64,000 nt of DNA, taken from positions 124,001 through 188,000 of the forward strand of contig NZ_JBNXUM010000010.1 of NCBI RefSeq assembly GCF_050563545.1, read 5' to 3'. Numbering within the stretch: position 1 is the first letter of the stretch; each line of letters begins with the position of its first letter. This document shows positions 44,051 to 52,138 of this stretch, one piece after another. Source of the DNA: Falsiroseomonas sp050563545 (lineage in GTDB: Bacteria > Pseudomonadota > Alphaproteobacteria > Acetobacterales > Acetobacteraceae). A program made the position numbers and the translations under genes. The notes under the pieces were generated by a model that was not told the origin of the DNA, ran no database searches, and saw nothing but the letters and a program-made list of their open reading frames with translations.

Positions 44051-44656
44051 CTACGGCGTGCTGGCCTTGCCTTGGTTCAGTCTGCGTCGGGCCGCAGCAA
44101 GAGGTTTGCCGAACTGCGTCTCGAGGTCGGCCAGATCAAGGTATGCGTCAGCCTGCGCCCTCAAACTATCGGCGATCATCGACCCGTCTGGCGCTCTGGT
44201 CGTCGAAACACTGACTACACGGGCACCGTGTCGGCGCTGGACGTAATCAACGGCCGGCGTCATGTCACCGTCGCCGGTCACGAGCACGAGCTGCGCAACA
44301 TGCTCGGCTGCCTCCACCATTGCGACCGTTAGCTCGACCGCACTGCTGAATCTAAGCCGACGCCGGCCTGTTTCCGGCTCTGTCCATTCGCGAGCCAACT
44401 TGACACGTACGATGTAGCCGTTGAAACCAAGCCACCGCACAAGGCCCAGCAGCGGATTCTCGCGATCGGCACCGACTTCGTCTTGCAGCGCCGTGCAGTA
44501 CACCAACCGGCGCAAGTTCGTGCTGCCCGCCGCTACAGTCGCTTCGTCGAGCCATGCCGGGAACAGCTTGTAATCGACGTCCCAGCCGAGCGCGCGGGTG
44601 GCTGCGTAGAAATGCGGCCCGTCAATTATAGCGACGGTCGGCAGGCGTGCGAACAT
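44051..44656 (-). CDS. NYN domain protein (LabA/PIN-like)
   Basis: From ATG 44656 this gives 201 aa; the frame extends upstream through low-quality sequence. NYN/PIN-fold acids are visible: VAIIDGPHF at the start (first Asp), then LVLVTGDGDMTPAVDYVQRRHGARVVSVS near residue 125 with the two active-site Asp residues. These proteins are Mg-dependent ribonucleases or DNA-processing nucleases, and many act in mobile elements or phage defence. It faces the opposite way to the cargo genes and flanks the 9-bp repeat array on its right. Confidence 0.85.
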   Translation of the reverse strand: MFARLPTVAIIDGPHFYAATRALGWDVDYKLFPAWLDEATVAAGSTNLRRLVYCTALQDEVGADRENPLLGLVRWLGFNGYIVRVKLAREWTEPETGRRRLRFSSAVELTVAMVEAAEHVAQLVLVTGDGDMTPAVDYVQRRHGARVVSVSTTRAPDGSMIADSLRAQADAYLDLADLETQFGKPLAAARRRLNQGKASTP

Positions 44657-44844
44657 GAGCACCGATACCACAGAACAGGTGCTCTGCGGTGCAGGACTCG
44701 CCGTCGAACGCGCCGGTGACGAAAGAGACATTTTCCTTGAACGAGAAAGACGCCGCCGGTATATCAACTGTGCCGCGTGGTTGATCGCCGCTTTTCAGTG
44801 AGCACGCGGGATTTTATTTCAATTTTTTAGCGAGTATTTCAGCA
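44657..44844. promoter_or_regulatory. AT-rich divergent spacer inside the accessory element
   Basis: About 190 bases between the NYN gene and the rightward cargo genes are unusually AT-rich near 44800-44840 (runs of T and A in a GC-rich genome). That fits a promoter for the four-gene cargo group. No clear operator or -35/-10 pair is certain. Confidence 0.3.
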
Positions 44845-45441
44845 ATGTCTTTGAATCGCGCGGCCCGCCGGGCTGCAGCCGCACAAGCGCGGCCCATCAC
44901 CATCTCTATGTATGACTTGTTCGACGGTGCGGCGAGCGCTTCAATCGACGAGTTGGTTGACCGCTTCGTTAAGCGCCTCGAGGCGAGCGTCGGCGAGCCT
45001 GTTCCCGACGACAAGCTCGATTACGTCCGCAACATCGCGTACCTGGCCGTTGTCAACTTCGAGCGCGCCGAACGCGGGGAGACACCGCTTCGTACCGCCG
45101 TCCACCATTCTGACGATCAGATCCAAGCCGGCCGTGCTGCTCTGCCGCATTTCCTCCAGCGTGCCCGAAAAGCGGAAGGCAAAGCCACGCTAAAGTTGAA
45201 GCGCATGCTCGATGGCGTGCGAGCCGCGGAAATTGAGGCCGTGATCGTTTACGAGTCGCCGGCCGGCGCTCCTCGAGGCTGGCAAGCCGACATCATGTTC
45301 AGCCGTGCAATCGGCGGGTTCGGCGGGGATATTATCGGTACGACTGGCGACCGCCCGTGCGCAACCCGTAAGGAAGCGGAGGAGCAAATTGTCGACGCAC
45401 TCGCCTGCGTTCTGGCCTGCATCGACGGGGTGGATGCGTGA
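44845..45441 (+). CDS. hypothetical protein, 198 aa, accessory element cargo
   Basis: It is unrecognised and soluble. It starts ATG 44845 with a basic, Ala/Arg-rich N-terminus (MSLNRAARRAAAAQAR), then an acidic helical section (SIDELVDRFVKRLEASVGE) and a C-terminal beta-type region. Its end overlaps the next start (TGA within GTGATG), so it is the first of four overlapping genes. No Cys-rich motif or HTH is evident. Confidence 0.6.
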   Translation: MSLNRAARRAAAAQARPITISMYDLFDGAASASIDELVDRFVKRLEASVGEPVPDDKLDYVRNIAYLAVVNFERAERGETPLRTAVHHSDDQIQAGRAALPHFLQRARKAEGKATLKLKRMLDGVRAAEIEAVIVYESPAGAPRGWQADIMFSRAIGGFGGDIIGTTGDRPCATRKEAEEQIVDALACVLACIDGVDA

Positions 45442-46031
45442 TGGGCGTCAACACGACACACCACCTGCGCATGTATGGGGTGACCGTCGACCTCGACGCT
45501 GCACGCTGCGGCTGGCTCGACGACGGGCCGTTCTCCAAGAGGGCTGCAGCCGAGTTCGTGCGCGAGCGTCCGGATGGCCCGAGCGACCGGCTTACACATG
45601 CGGAACGTCCGGACCTGTGGATTTCCTTTGAGGGGCCCGGTCCGCAGATCGAGACAGTGGCCGACTTCGCCGCCGGCCATCCAGCGCTGACGCTGGATTT
45701 CATCCGGTACGACCCGGATATCAACGCAGGCGAGCATCACCGGTACGAGGCTGGCGGTGGCAGCTTCATGCAGGAGTTCGACTACGCCTCCGGATACGAG
45801 TACGTCTACGGCGAGCCTGACCCGCTACTGGCCGGCGACAGTGACGAGACCGTCGACGACGATGCGGATGACGATCAGGAGGGTCACGAGATCCGACGCA
45901 ACCAAGCCGTCGCAGCGTTCGATAAGATGATTCGCGGCGCCGACTTGCACATCGCAAACCTGACACAGCTGCTGGATGATTTGCAGCGCCAACGCGACCT
46001 CTACATCTCGGTGCGGAGTGGCCTCGTATGA
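45441..46031 (+). CDS. hypothetical acidic protein, 196 aa, accessory element cargo
   Basis: It starts ATG 45441 (GTG 45438 possible) and overlaps the previous stop. It is unrecognised. Features include an N-terminal beta segment (MYGVTVDLDAARCGW), a very acidic linker (DSDETVDDDADDDQEG near residue 140) and a C-terminal helical region that may be coiled coil (LHIANLTQLLDDLQRQRDLY). The acidic linker and coiled-coil tail hint at a partner-binding or anti-host role, but nothing is shown. Confidence 0.6.
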   Translation: MGVNTTHHLRMYGVTVDLDAARCGWLDDGPFSKRAAAEFVRERPDGPSDRLTHAERPDLWISFEGPGPQIETVADFAAGHPALTLDFIRYDPDINAGEHHRYEAGGGSFMQEFDYASGYEYVYGEPDPLLAGDSDETVDDDADDDQEGHEIRRNQAVAAFDKMIRGADLHIANLTQLLDDLQRQRDLYISVRSGLV

Positions 46032-46375
46032 GGTCGCAAACCCTGCCTGCGGGCCGGATCACCCGCATGCTCGATGTCAGCACGGCGCACATCGACGGCC
46101 GCGACAACGAGATCCTGACCGAATTGGCGCCTCGTGAGCATGGCGCTCGTCAGGGTGAGACGCCACCCTTTCGGGTTCTAGGGCACGGCTATGGTTTCAT
46201 GGTGGATACGTACGCTGTGGACCTCGGGAAGGCGACCGCGGACGCACGGGCCCTTGGCCTTAGTGAACGCTTCCTCGCCGTACTCGACCACGCGCGCAGG
46301 CAGGACTGCCGCTGGGCGAATCTGGATATGGACGCCGATCCGAGCCCGGTGCTGGAGAACGGAAAGTGGTCATGA
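46028..46375 (+). CDS. small cargo protein resembling DUF5983-type proteins
   Basis: This 115-aa protein (ATG 46028, 4-nt overlap) contains MLDVSTAHIDGRDNEILTEL near residue 13 and YGFMVDTYAVDLGKATADARALGLSERF in the middle. This layout resembles small plasmid- and phage-borne DUF5983-type proteins. I am not certain of the match. It overlaps the zinc-ribbon gene downstream by ATGA. Function unknown. Confidence 0.55.
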   Translation: MRSQTLPAGRITRMLDVSTAHIDGRDNEILTELAPREHGARQGETPPFRVLGHGYGFMVDTYAVDLGKATADARALGLSERFLAVLDHARRQDCRWANLDMDADPSPVLENGKWS

Positions 46376-46734
46376 TGCTTCTCCGTCTGCATTATCACTG
46401 TGAGTGCGGCCACACGTTCGAGGACTACTACACCGGCGAGGTGGACAACGAGTGCCCAGCCTGCGGTAGCGACCAATCAGTCACCTTCAGCGAGCGATCC
46501 AGCGTTCCGGAAAGTGAGCTCCGCTTTGTTCAAGCTGCCGTCGCGAAGTTTCCGGGCCGCGGCGGCTGGCCGACTTTGGCGCTGATCGCGTTAGGCCGCG
46601 AACTCTGCCGCGATAGTCCTCCCAGCGATGACGACATCGATGCTCTGAGAGCCGACCCGATGGTGGCACTGCAGACCGGCCATAAATTCCGTATAGCGGC
46701 AGCGGGCGTCCGAAACGGCGGTCGATCGACCTGA
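46372..46734 (+). CDS. zinc-ribbon-like protein, 120 aa, accessory element cargo
   Basis: It starts ATG 46372 (ATGA overlap). The first 40 residues carry two Cys pairs, HCECGHTF and ECPACGSDQ, forming a probable zinc ribbon. The rest is soluble with a helical middle. It could bind nucleic acid or act as a small regulator of the element. It is the last cargo gene before the non-coding border region. Confidence 0.6.
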   Translation: MMLLRLHYHCECGHTFEDYYTGEVDNECPACGSDQSVTFSERSSVPESELRFVQAAVAKFPGRGGWPTLALIALGRELCRDSPPSDDDIDALRADPMVALQTGHKFRIAAAGVRNGGRST

Positions 46735-47454
46735 GGCGAGGGTCGTCCCTCTCGTCGGCTTTGGCGATGTAGACGCTTGCCGGCCACGGCAGAGAGTGGT
46801 GTCACAACTATAACTCCTCGCTGCATGCCTCGACCGCGCTCCGGTCTGCCCGGTCGAGGACGGCAAGCGCATCACCGCGCCGCCGTATCCCGATGCGCCT
46901 GAGCTGGTAAGGAGCGCCAGCACGACGACGGGCGGAATACCAAGCGCCAGGGCGAGGGCCTTCACGTCCGACACCTCCGCTGGGCGAAGGAGAGCGGCGG
47001 TCCCGACGGCGAGCGGGCTTCCAAAATCGCCGGCGCAGCCGCTCCGGCTTTGTGCCCCAGCCGGTGCGCCCGCATGCCATAGAGAGGTCCAGGATGCGCT
47101 GACGGCTGCCCGACAGCTGCGACGCTGCCGCACGGGTCATTCCGGATGAGCTACTTCTCCTGCTTCGCGTCGTGCGCCGGCGAGTGGCCGCCACCGAGCC
47201 TGGCGCGCGCATCATCGGCATCGATGAATTTGCGTGGAGGCGGGGCCAACGTATCCGTCGTCGTGACTCCACCTTGCGAAACGTCGTGCTGCTGATGCCG
47301 TGTCGCGTGACGGCATGCGGCGGAGGGCATGGCTCTGGTCATCGTGGCAGCGTCCGCGTCGCGCGCAGGGCGGCCTCGCTACCGCGGAATTAGGCAGGAA
47401 GCAGGCTCTCGATACGCCACCGAGGCCAGAAAAGCCTTGTTCGGTCGCGTAAAC
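46735..47454. other. non-coding right border of the accessory element
   Basis: This stretch has no intact gene. Its right half carries fragments of an ISL3-type transposase, listed separately. The left half (46735-47000) has open frames on both strands, but none has a credible start or recognisable similarity. No second copy of the tRNA 3' end seen at 41371 is present here, so the exact right end of the element is unclear. Confidence 0.4.
47019..47255 (+). pseudogene. remnant of an ISL3-family transposase gene
   Basis: The frame after 47103 encodes ARIIGIDEFAWRRGQR, the catalytic first-Asp block of ISL3 transposases (usually VLGVDDWAWRKGQRYGT). It is preceded by RVIPDELLLLLRVVRR, matching the PVSPDTLLRLLRR segment that comes just before it. 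An earlier piece near 47019-47100 (GFVPQPVRPHAIERSRM) resembles the Cys-region end but in another frame. Stops and frame changes show it is dead. It marks past transposition at the element border. Confidence 0.65.
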
Positions 47455-47473
47455 TGGTATCATCATTATACCC
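47455..47473. promoter_or_regulatory. candidate operator upstream of the sugar-acid operon
   Basis: GGTAT (47456-47460) and ATACC (47468-47472) form a short inverted repeat with a 7-base gap, about 25-40 nt before the first gene. A weak TTGTTC/TATCAT pair overlaps it. FadR-type GntR regulators often bind such short palindromes, and one is encoded in this operon (53049), so it is a candidate autoregulatory site. The repeat is short and could be chance. Confidence 0.3.
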
Positions 47474-47497
47474 AACCGGAGGAAGCGGGCACGCGGC

Positions 47498-48526
47498 ATG
47501 GTCTTGCGGGGCGCCCTGGTTGGGTGCGGGTTCTTCGCCAGAAACCATCTGGCCGCTTGGCGCGAGGTCGCCGGCGTCGAGATCGTCGCGACTTGCGACC
47601 TCCAGGCCGACAAGGCCGCCGCGCTTGCCGCCGAGTTCGCAATCCCGCGCAGTTACGCCGACGCGGCTGCGATGGCTGCTGAGGAACGCCTGGATTTCGT
47701 TGACGTCGTCACGACGGTCGAAAGCCACCGCGCGTTGGTCGAACTCTTCGCCCAGCATGGTGTCGCCGTGGTCTGCCAGAAGCCCTTCGCCCGCGACCTG
47801 GGCGAGGGACGCGCGATGGTCGAGGCCTGCGCCAGCGCCGGGGTGCCGATCATGGTGCATGAGAACTGGCGCTGGCAGGCGCCGCTGCTGGCGGTGAAGC
47901 AGGTGCTGGACTCCGGCGCGATCGGCTCGCCGCAGGTCGCCCGCATCGCCTTCCGCCACGCCTACGACATCTATTCGGGCCAGCCCTACCTCCTAAAGGA
48001 GACGCGGCTGGCGCTGATGGATATCGGAATCCATGTTCTGGATGTTGCGCGAAGCTGGCTTGGTGAGACGACGCGAATCGCCTGCCGCGCGCAGCGTATT
48101 GACCCGCGTGTCGCGGGCGAGGACAGCGTCTCCGTGCTGCTCGACCATGAAGGCGGCGCGCGGAGCTTCGTGGATTTCTGCTTCGCGACGCAGCTGCACC
48201 CCGACCCGTTCCCGCAGACGCTGGTGGACATCCAGGGCAGCGCCGGCCGACTGCGGCTCGGCCCGGATTTCCGGCTGACCGTTGCGACCCAGAATGGAAC
48301 GCGCGAGAGCGTGGTGGACGCCGAGGTGCCGGCATGGGGAGCGCGGCCCTGGCATGTCATCCAGGACAGCGTGCGGCGGATCCAGCGCCACTGGGTGGAG
48401 TGTCTTCATGAACGCCGACCGGCCGCGACATCGGGCGCGGATAACCTTCGCACGCTGCAACTCGTGGAACTCGCTTATGCCAGCGCCGCCGCCGGCCGCG
48501 CGTTGCCAGTCGAGCCGCTACAATGA
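47498..48526 (+). CDS. Gfo/Idh/MocA family oxidoreductase
   Basis: This 342-aa protein has an N-terminal Rossmann fold (LVGCGFFARNHLAAW at residue 8), a variant of the EKP motif as CQKPFARDL near residue 92, and the C-terminal dimerisation/catalytic helix ending in MDIGIHVLDVARSWLG near 175 (substrate His). It oxidises a sugar, sugar acid or cyclitol with NAD(P)+. It starts ATG 47498 with a GGAGGA site and opens the operon. Its stop overlaps the next gene as ATGA. Confidence 0.9.
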   Translation: MVLRGALVGCGFFARNHLAAWREVAGVEIVATCDLQADKAAALAAEFAIPRSYADAAAMAAEERLDFVDVVTTVESHRALVELFAQHGVAVVCQKPFARDLGEGRAMVEACASAGVPIMVHENWRWQAPLLAVKQVLDSGAIGSPQVARIAFRHAYDIYSGQPYLLKETRLALMDIGIHVLDVARSWLGETTRIACRAQRIDPRVAGEDSVSVLLDHEGGARSFVDFCFATQLHPDPFPQTLVDIQGSAGRLRLGPDFRLTVATQNGTRESVVDAEVPAWGARPWHVIQDSVRRIQRHWVECLHERRPAATSGADNLRTLQLVELAYASAAAGRALPVEPLQ

Positions 48527-48948
48527 CGGCGCTCCGGCACGCGGCAGAGGCGATCGCGGCCGGCGGCGTCGGCCGCTGCTTCTTCATCCATCTTGCCTGC
48601 GACGGCAGCGCGACGGAGCAAGACGCCGCGGTCGCGCTGGCGCTGGGGGAACGTGCCCTCGGGCCCGTCGCCGCGGTTGAGGCGCGCCGCGCTGCTGGCC
48701 CTTCCCTACTGCTGCAGGCTTGGCATGAGGGCGGCGGCATCGCGCAATTCGTCTTACGGGAGGCCCCGGAAGGCGGCGTAAGGCTCGACCTCGACGGCGA
48801 GACGGGATCGCTGCGGCTGAATGCCGCGGGGCGCCTTCTTCGCCACGCCGCCGGCACCGTGCAGCCCGTGGCACCGCAAGCAGCCGACATGCCCGGCGAC
48901 GTCACGCGACTTGCCACCCTGATCCGCGCCGCACTCGCGCAGGACTGA
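48523..48948 (+). CDS. small partner protein after the Gfo/Idh dehydrogenase
   Basis: This 141-aa protein starts ATG 48523 (ATGA overlap). I do not recognise a named family. The GVGRCFFIHLACDG start and GGVRLDLDGETGSLRLNAAGRLLRH segment resemble part of the C-terminal domain of Gfo/Idh/MocA proteins, so it may be a detached domain or a second subunit. Coupling suggests it works with the dehydrogenase. Confidence 0.6.
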   Translation: MTALRHAAEAIAAGGVGRCFFIHLACDGSATEQDAAVALALGERALGPVAAVEARRAAGPSLLLQAWHEGGGIAQFVLREAPEGGVRLDLDGETGSLRLNAAGRLLRHAAGTVQPVAPQAADMPGDVTRLATLIRAALAQD

Positions 48949-49023
48949 TCCAGCCCACCCGCCCGCGATCACGACGCGGCGCGAGAAGAATGACCAGGAA
49001 CACAAGGAAGGAGGAGACGCATC

Positions 49024-50286
49024 ATGATCACCATCAGCCGCCGTACATTCGGGAAGGGGCTCCTCGGCCTCGGCGCTGCTGGCCTCGCTAGCCCGGCCCT
49101 CGCGCAGGGTCGCACGACAGTGGAGCTCTTCGGCCTCGCTACCAATGGCTGGGACCCCGTGATCGACGGCTTTCAGCGCGACAACCCGAACGTCACCGTC
49201 CGTTGGACGCGTTTCGGCACGGACGAGATGAAGCAGGCGCTGCGCGTTGGCGCGGGATCGGGCCGCATGCCCGATGTCTGGTTCAACTGGGGTGGCAGCT
49301 TGGCTTCGCCCTACAACCAAGCCGGCCTGTCGCTGGACCTGACGCCGCGGCTCGGCGCGCTGGGCTTGAGCGAGACGCTGCTCCCGACGGCGCTGGAACT
49401 CGCAAGCGACCGCGGCAAGGTCTACGGCGTGCCGAACCGCATCGTCCCGATGAGCATCATCTACCGCAACGAGCTGATGGAGCGCGCCGGCGTCACCAGC
49501 CCGCCGCGCACCTTCGTCGAGCTCGAAGCCGCCTGTGACCGGCTCCGCGCGGCGCGCATCACGCCCTTCTCGCTGGGCGGCAAGTTCAGCTGGATGACCA
49601 TGCGCTTCACCGACTTCTTCATGGAGCACTTCGCCGGGCCGGAGGAGCACGACCGCATCCTAGCTATGGAGAGCAGCTGGGATTCCGAACCTGTCGTGCG
49701 CGCCTTCACCAAGCTGCGGGAATGGGTGACCAAGGGCAACTTCAACCAGGGCTTCCTCAACATCGACCCCGCGACGAACATGCAGTTGGTCTACCAGGGC
49801 CGCGCCGCGATGGTCTTTGAGGTGCCGAACATCGAGATCACGCGCCTGGCGCGCGAGAACATCGACCCCCGCACCTACACCCCGATCATCGCGCCGAGCG
49901 ACCACGCGAAGAAGCGCGTCTCGGGCTTCCAGCAGCAGCTCCAGGTCTCTTCGCGCGCGGCGCCGGAGGTGCAGGCGGCCGCCCTGGCCTATGCGACCTA
50001 TGTCGTGAAGCCCGACCTCGCCGCTCAGCACATGCAGTCCATCGGCGGGCCGTCCGCGGTGCGCGGCGTGATGCCGGGTGAGAACTTCCCGTTGCAGCGG
50101 CAATGGGCGAACTGGCTGCAGAGCGAGGTCTCGCTTTATCTTCCTGGTGACCAGGCGCTGCCGCAGGAGATCGTCGCCGCCTATTTCGAGGCGCAGGATT
50201 CCGTCGTGCTCGGCACGCTCTCGCCCCGCGATGCGGCGAAGCAGGTCCAGCAGGCGATCACATCCTTCAAGTCGCGCCGGAACTGA
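49024..50286 (+). CDS. extracellular sugar-type ABC substrate-binding protein
   Basis: This is a 420-aa family 1 (MalE-like) binding protein. The N-terminus has a Tat signal (SRRTFGKGLLGLGAAGLA) with cleavage expected after SPALAQ. The mature part starts TTVELFGLATNGWDPVIDGFQRDNP, and a KRVSGFQQQLQVSSRA segment is near 300. It delivers a carbohydrate or related ligand to the two permeases that follow. No ATPase gene is in the operon, so an MsmX/UgpC-type shared ATPase is likely used. Confidence 0.92.
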   Translation: MITISRRTFGKGLLGLGAAGLASPALAQGRTTVELFGLATNGWDPVIDGFQRDNPNVTVRWTRFGTDEMKQALRVGAGSGRMPDVWFNWGGSLASPYNQAGLSLDLTPRLGALGLSETLLPTALELASDRGKVYGVPNRIVPMSIIYRNELMERAGVTSPPRTFVELEAACDRLRAARITPFSLGGKFSWMTMRFTDFFMEHFAGPEEHDRILAMESSWDSEPVVRAFTKLREWVTKGNFNQGFLNIDPATNMQLVYQGRAAMVFEVPNIEITRLARENIDPRTYTPIIAPSDHAKKRVSGFQQQLQVSSRAAPEVQAAALAYATYVVKPDLAAQHMQSIGGPSAVRGVMPGENFPLQRQWANWLQSEVSLYLPGDQALPQEIVAAYFEAQDSVVLGTLSPRDAAKQVQQAITSFKSRRN

Positions 50287-50292
50287 CGCGGC

Positions 50293-51240
50293 ATGGGGGA
50301 CAGCGCGACCGTCGTCGCGTCGTCTGCGGGCCTGGCGGCGCGGCGCGCCGCTCGCACGCCGCGGTCGCGCGCCGCCCGCCACCGACTGGCGGCGGCGGGC
50401 TTCCTGCTGCCCGCGCTGGCGATCTACCTGACCGTCATCGTCTATCCCCTGGTCTACTCCGCTTGGCTCAGCCTGCATGACTGGAACGGCGTCGCCGATA
50501 CCATGACCTTCGTCGGCGGCGACAATTACCGGATCCTCCTGACGGAGAATCGCGTCTTCTGGATCGCGCTGAAGAACACCGCGGTCTGGACCGTCGTTGC
50601 CCTGACCGTGCCGACGACACTTGGCTTGCTGCTGGCGCTCGCGCTGAACCGTAAGCTGCGCGGCACCGCCTTTTACCGCGGCATCTACTACTTCCCAGCC
50701 ATCCTCTCGATGAGCATCACCGGGCTGATCTTCACCTGGATCTACCACCCCACGCTCGGCTTCCTGAACCAGATGCTGGAATGGCTGGGCCTGTATGACT
50801 TGCAGACCGCCTGGCTGTCGGAGCCTTCCGTCGCGCTCTATGCCGTGATGGTAGCCGCCGCCTGGCACAATACCGGCCTGCCGATGCTGCTCTACCTCGC
50901 GGGGCTGCAGACCATCCCGCAGGAGGTGCTGGAAGCCGCCGAGGTGGACGGCGCAAGCCCTGTAAGGCGCTTTTTCAGCGTGACCCTGCCCATGCTGCGG
51001 GAGACGACCTTCGTCGTCCTCGCCATCACCTTCATCAACGCGCTGAAGGTCTACGACATCGTCTATGTCATGACCTTCGGCGGGCCCGCGAACACGACGC
51101 AGGTGCTCGGCACCTGGATGTACTTCCTGACTTACAACTTCAATCGCGTCGGCCTTGGCACCGCGATCGCCGTGATCCTCTTCGGCCTGACGCTGATCTT
51201 CGCCATTCCCTATCTTCGCCGCGTGGGACGCGACGCATGA
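50293..51240 (+). CDS. ABC transporter permease, MalF/UgpA type
   Basis: This 315-aa protein has an N-terminal basic stretch (AARRAARTPRSRAARHRLAAAG) and six hydrophobic segments, with the EAA loop EVLEAAEVDGASPVRRFFSV near residue 215. Typical MalF block: RGTAFYRGIYYFPAILSMSI. It forms the channel with the next permease, which it overlaps by ATGA. Confidence 0.92.
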   Translation: MGDSATVVASSAGLAARRAARTPRSRAARHRLAAAGFLLPALAIYLTVIVYPLVYSAWLSLHDWNGVADTMTFVGGDNYRILLTENRVFWIALKNTAVWTVVALTVPTTLGLLLALALNRKLRGTAFYRGIYYFPAILSMSITGLIFTWIYHPTLGFLNQMLEWLGLYDLQTAWLSEPSVALYAVMVAAAWHNTGLPMLLYLAGLQTIPQEVLEAAEVDGASPVRRFFSVTLPMLRETTFVVLAITFINALKVYDIVYVMTFGGPANTTQVLGTWMYFLTYNFNRVGLGTAIAVILFGLTLIFAIPYLRRVGRDA

Positions 51241-52106
51241 GCGCGACCAGGCTGCCCCTGCCCATCGCCAGCTGCTCGCGCCAGCTGAAGCGCCGCGCGG
51301 GCGATGCGGCGCTCTACACCGCGCTGACACTCGGTGCCGTGGTCTGGATCGCGCCGGTCTTCCTGCTGGTCGTCACCGCGATGAAGTCGCCGGCGGAGTT
51401 CGCGCATAGCGACACCTTCGCATTGCCGCAGTCAATCGAGTGGGTGAACTTCGCCCGCGCCTGGAAGGCAGGTGTCGAGACCTACTTCGTCAATTCGCTT
51501 GGCATCACGCTGATCAAGGTGCCGGTCGGCGTGCTGCTCGCCGCCATGGCGTCCTTCGCGCTGGTCTTCATCCCGATGCGCCATTCGAAACGCATCTTCG
51601 GCCTGTTCCTCGTCGGGCTCGTCGTGCCGATCCAGATGACGCTGGTGCCGCTGACGATACTGCTGCGCAACCTCGGTCTAGTGGACAGCCTGGTAGGGTT
51701 GTTCTGGCTCTATCTCGGCTTCGGCCTGCCCTTTGGCATCCTGGTGCTGCGCGGCTTCATGCGCACCCTGCCGAAGGAGCTGATCGAGGCCGCGGTGATC
51801 GACGGCTGCTCCTGGTTCGGGGTCTTCCGCCGCATCGTCCTGCCGCTCTGCAAGCCTGCCATCGTGGCGCTGCTGATCTTCGACGGCATCTCGACCTGGA
51901 ACGAGTTCATCCTGGCGCAGATCTTCCTGCGCACGAACAGCAACCGCACTCTGCCGCTCGGCCTGCTGAACTTCCAGACGGAGTTCTCCACGGCTTATGA
52001 GCTGCTCGCCGCGGCGCAACTGATGACCATCGCGCCGCTCGCCATCGTCTACCTCGTCTTCCAGCGGCACTTCGTGAACGGGCTCGCGGGCTCGGTGAAG
52101 GGCTGA
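51237..52106 (+). CDS. ABC transporter permease, MalG/UgpE type
   Basis: This 289-aa protein has six hydrophobic segments and the EAA loop ELIEAAVIDGCSWFGVFRRIVLP near residue 180. The MalG-type start VWIAPVFLLVVTAMKSPAEF is clear. It pairs with the MalF-type permease. Its end is 32 nt before the hydrolase gene, and an AAAGGGGA site precedes that start. Confidence 0.92.
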   Translation: MSATRLPLPIASCSRQLKRRAGDAALYTALTLGAVVWIAPVFLLVVTAMKSPAEFAHSDTFALPQSIEWVNFARAWKAGVETYFVNSLGITLIKVPVGVLLAAMASFALVFIPMRHSKRIFGLFLVGLVVPIQMTLVPLTILLRNLGLVDSLVGLFWLYLGFGLPFGILVLRGFMRTLPKELIEAAVIDGCSWFGVFRRIVLPLCKPAIVALLIFDGISTWNEFILAQIFLRTNSNRTLPLGLLNFQTEFSTAYELLAAAQLMTIAPLAIVYLVFQRHFVNGLAGSVKG

Positions 52107-52138
52107 CGGATGCAGCACAACTAAAGGGGAACGCCCGA

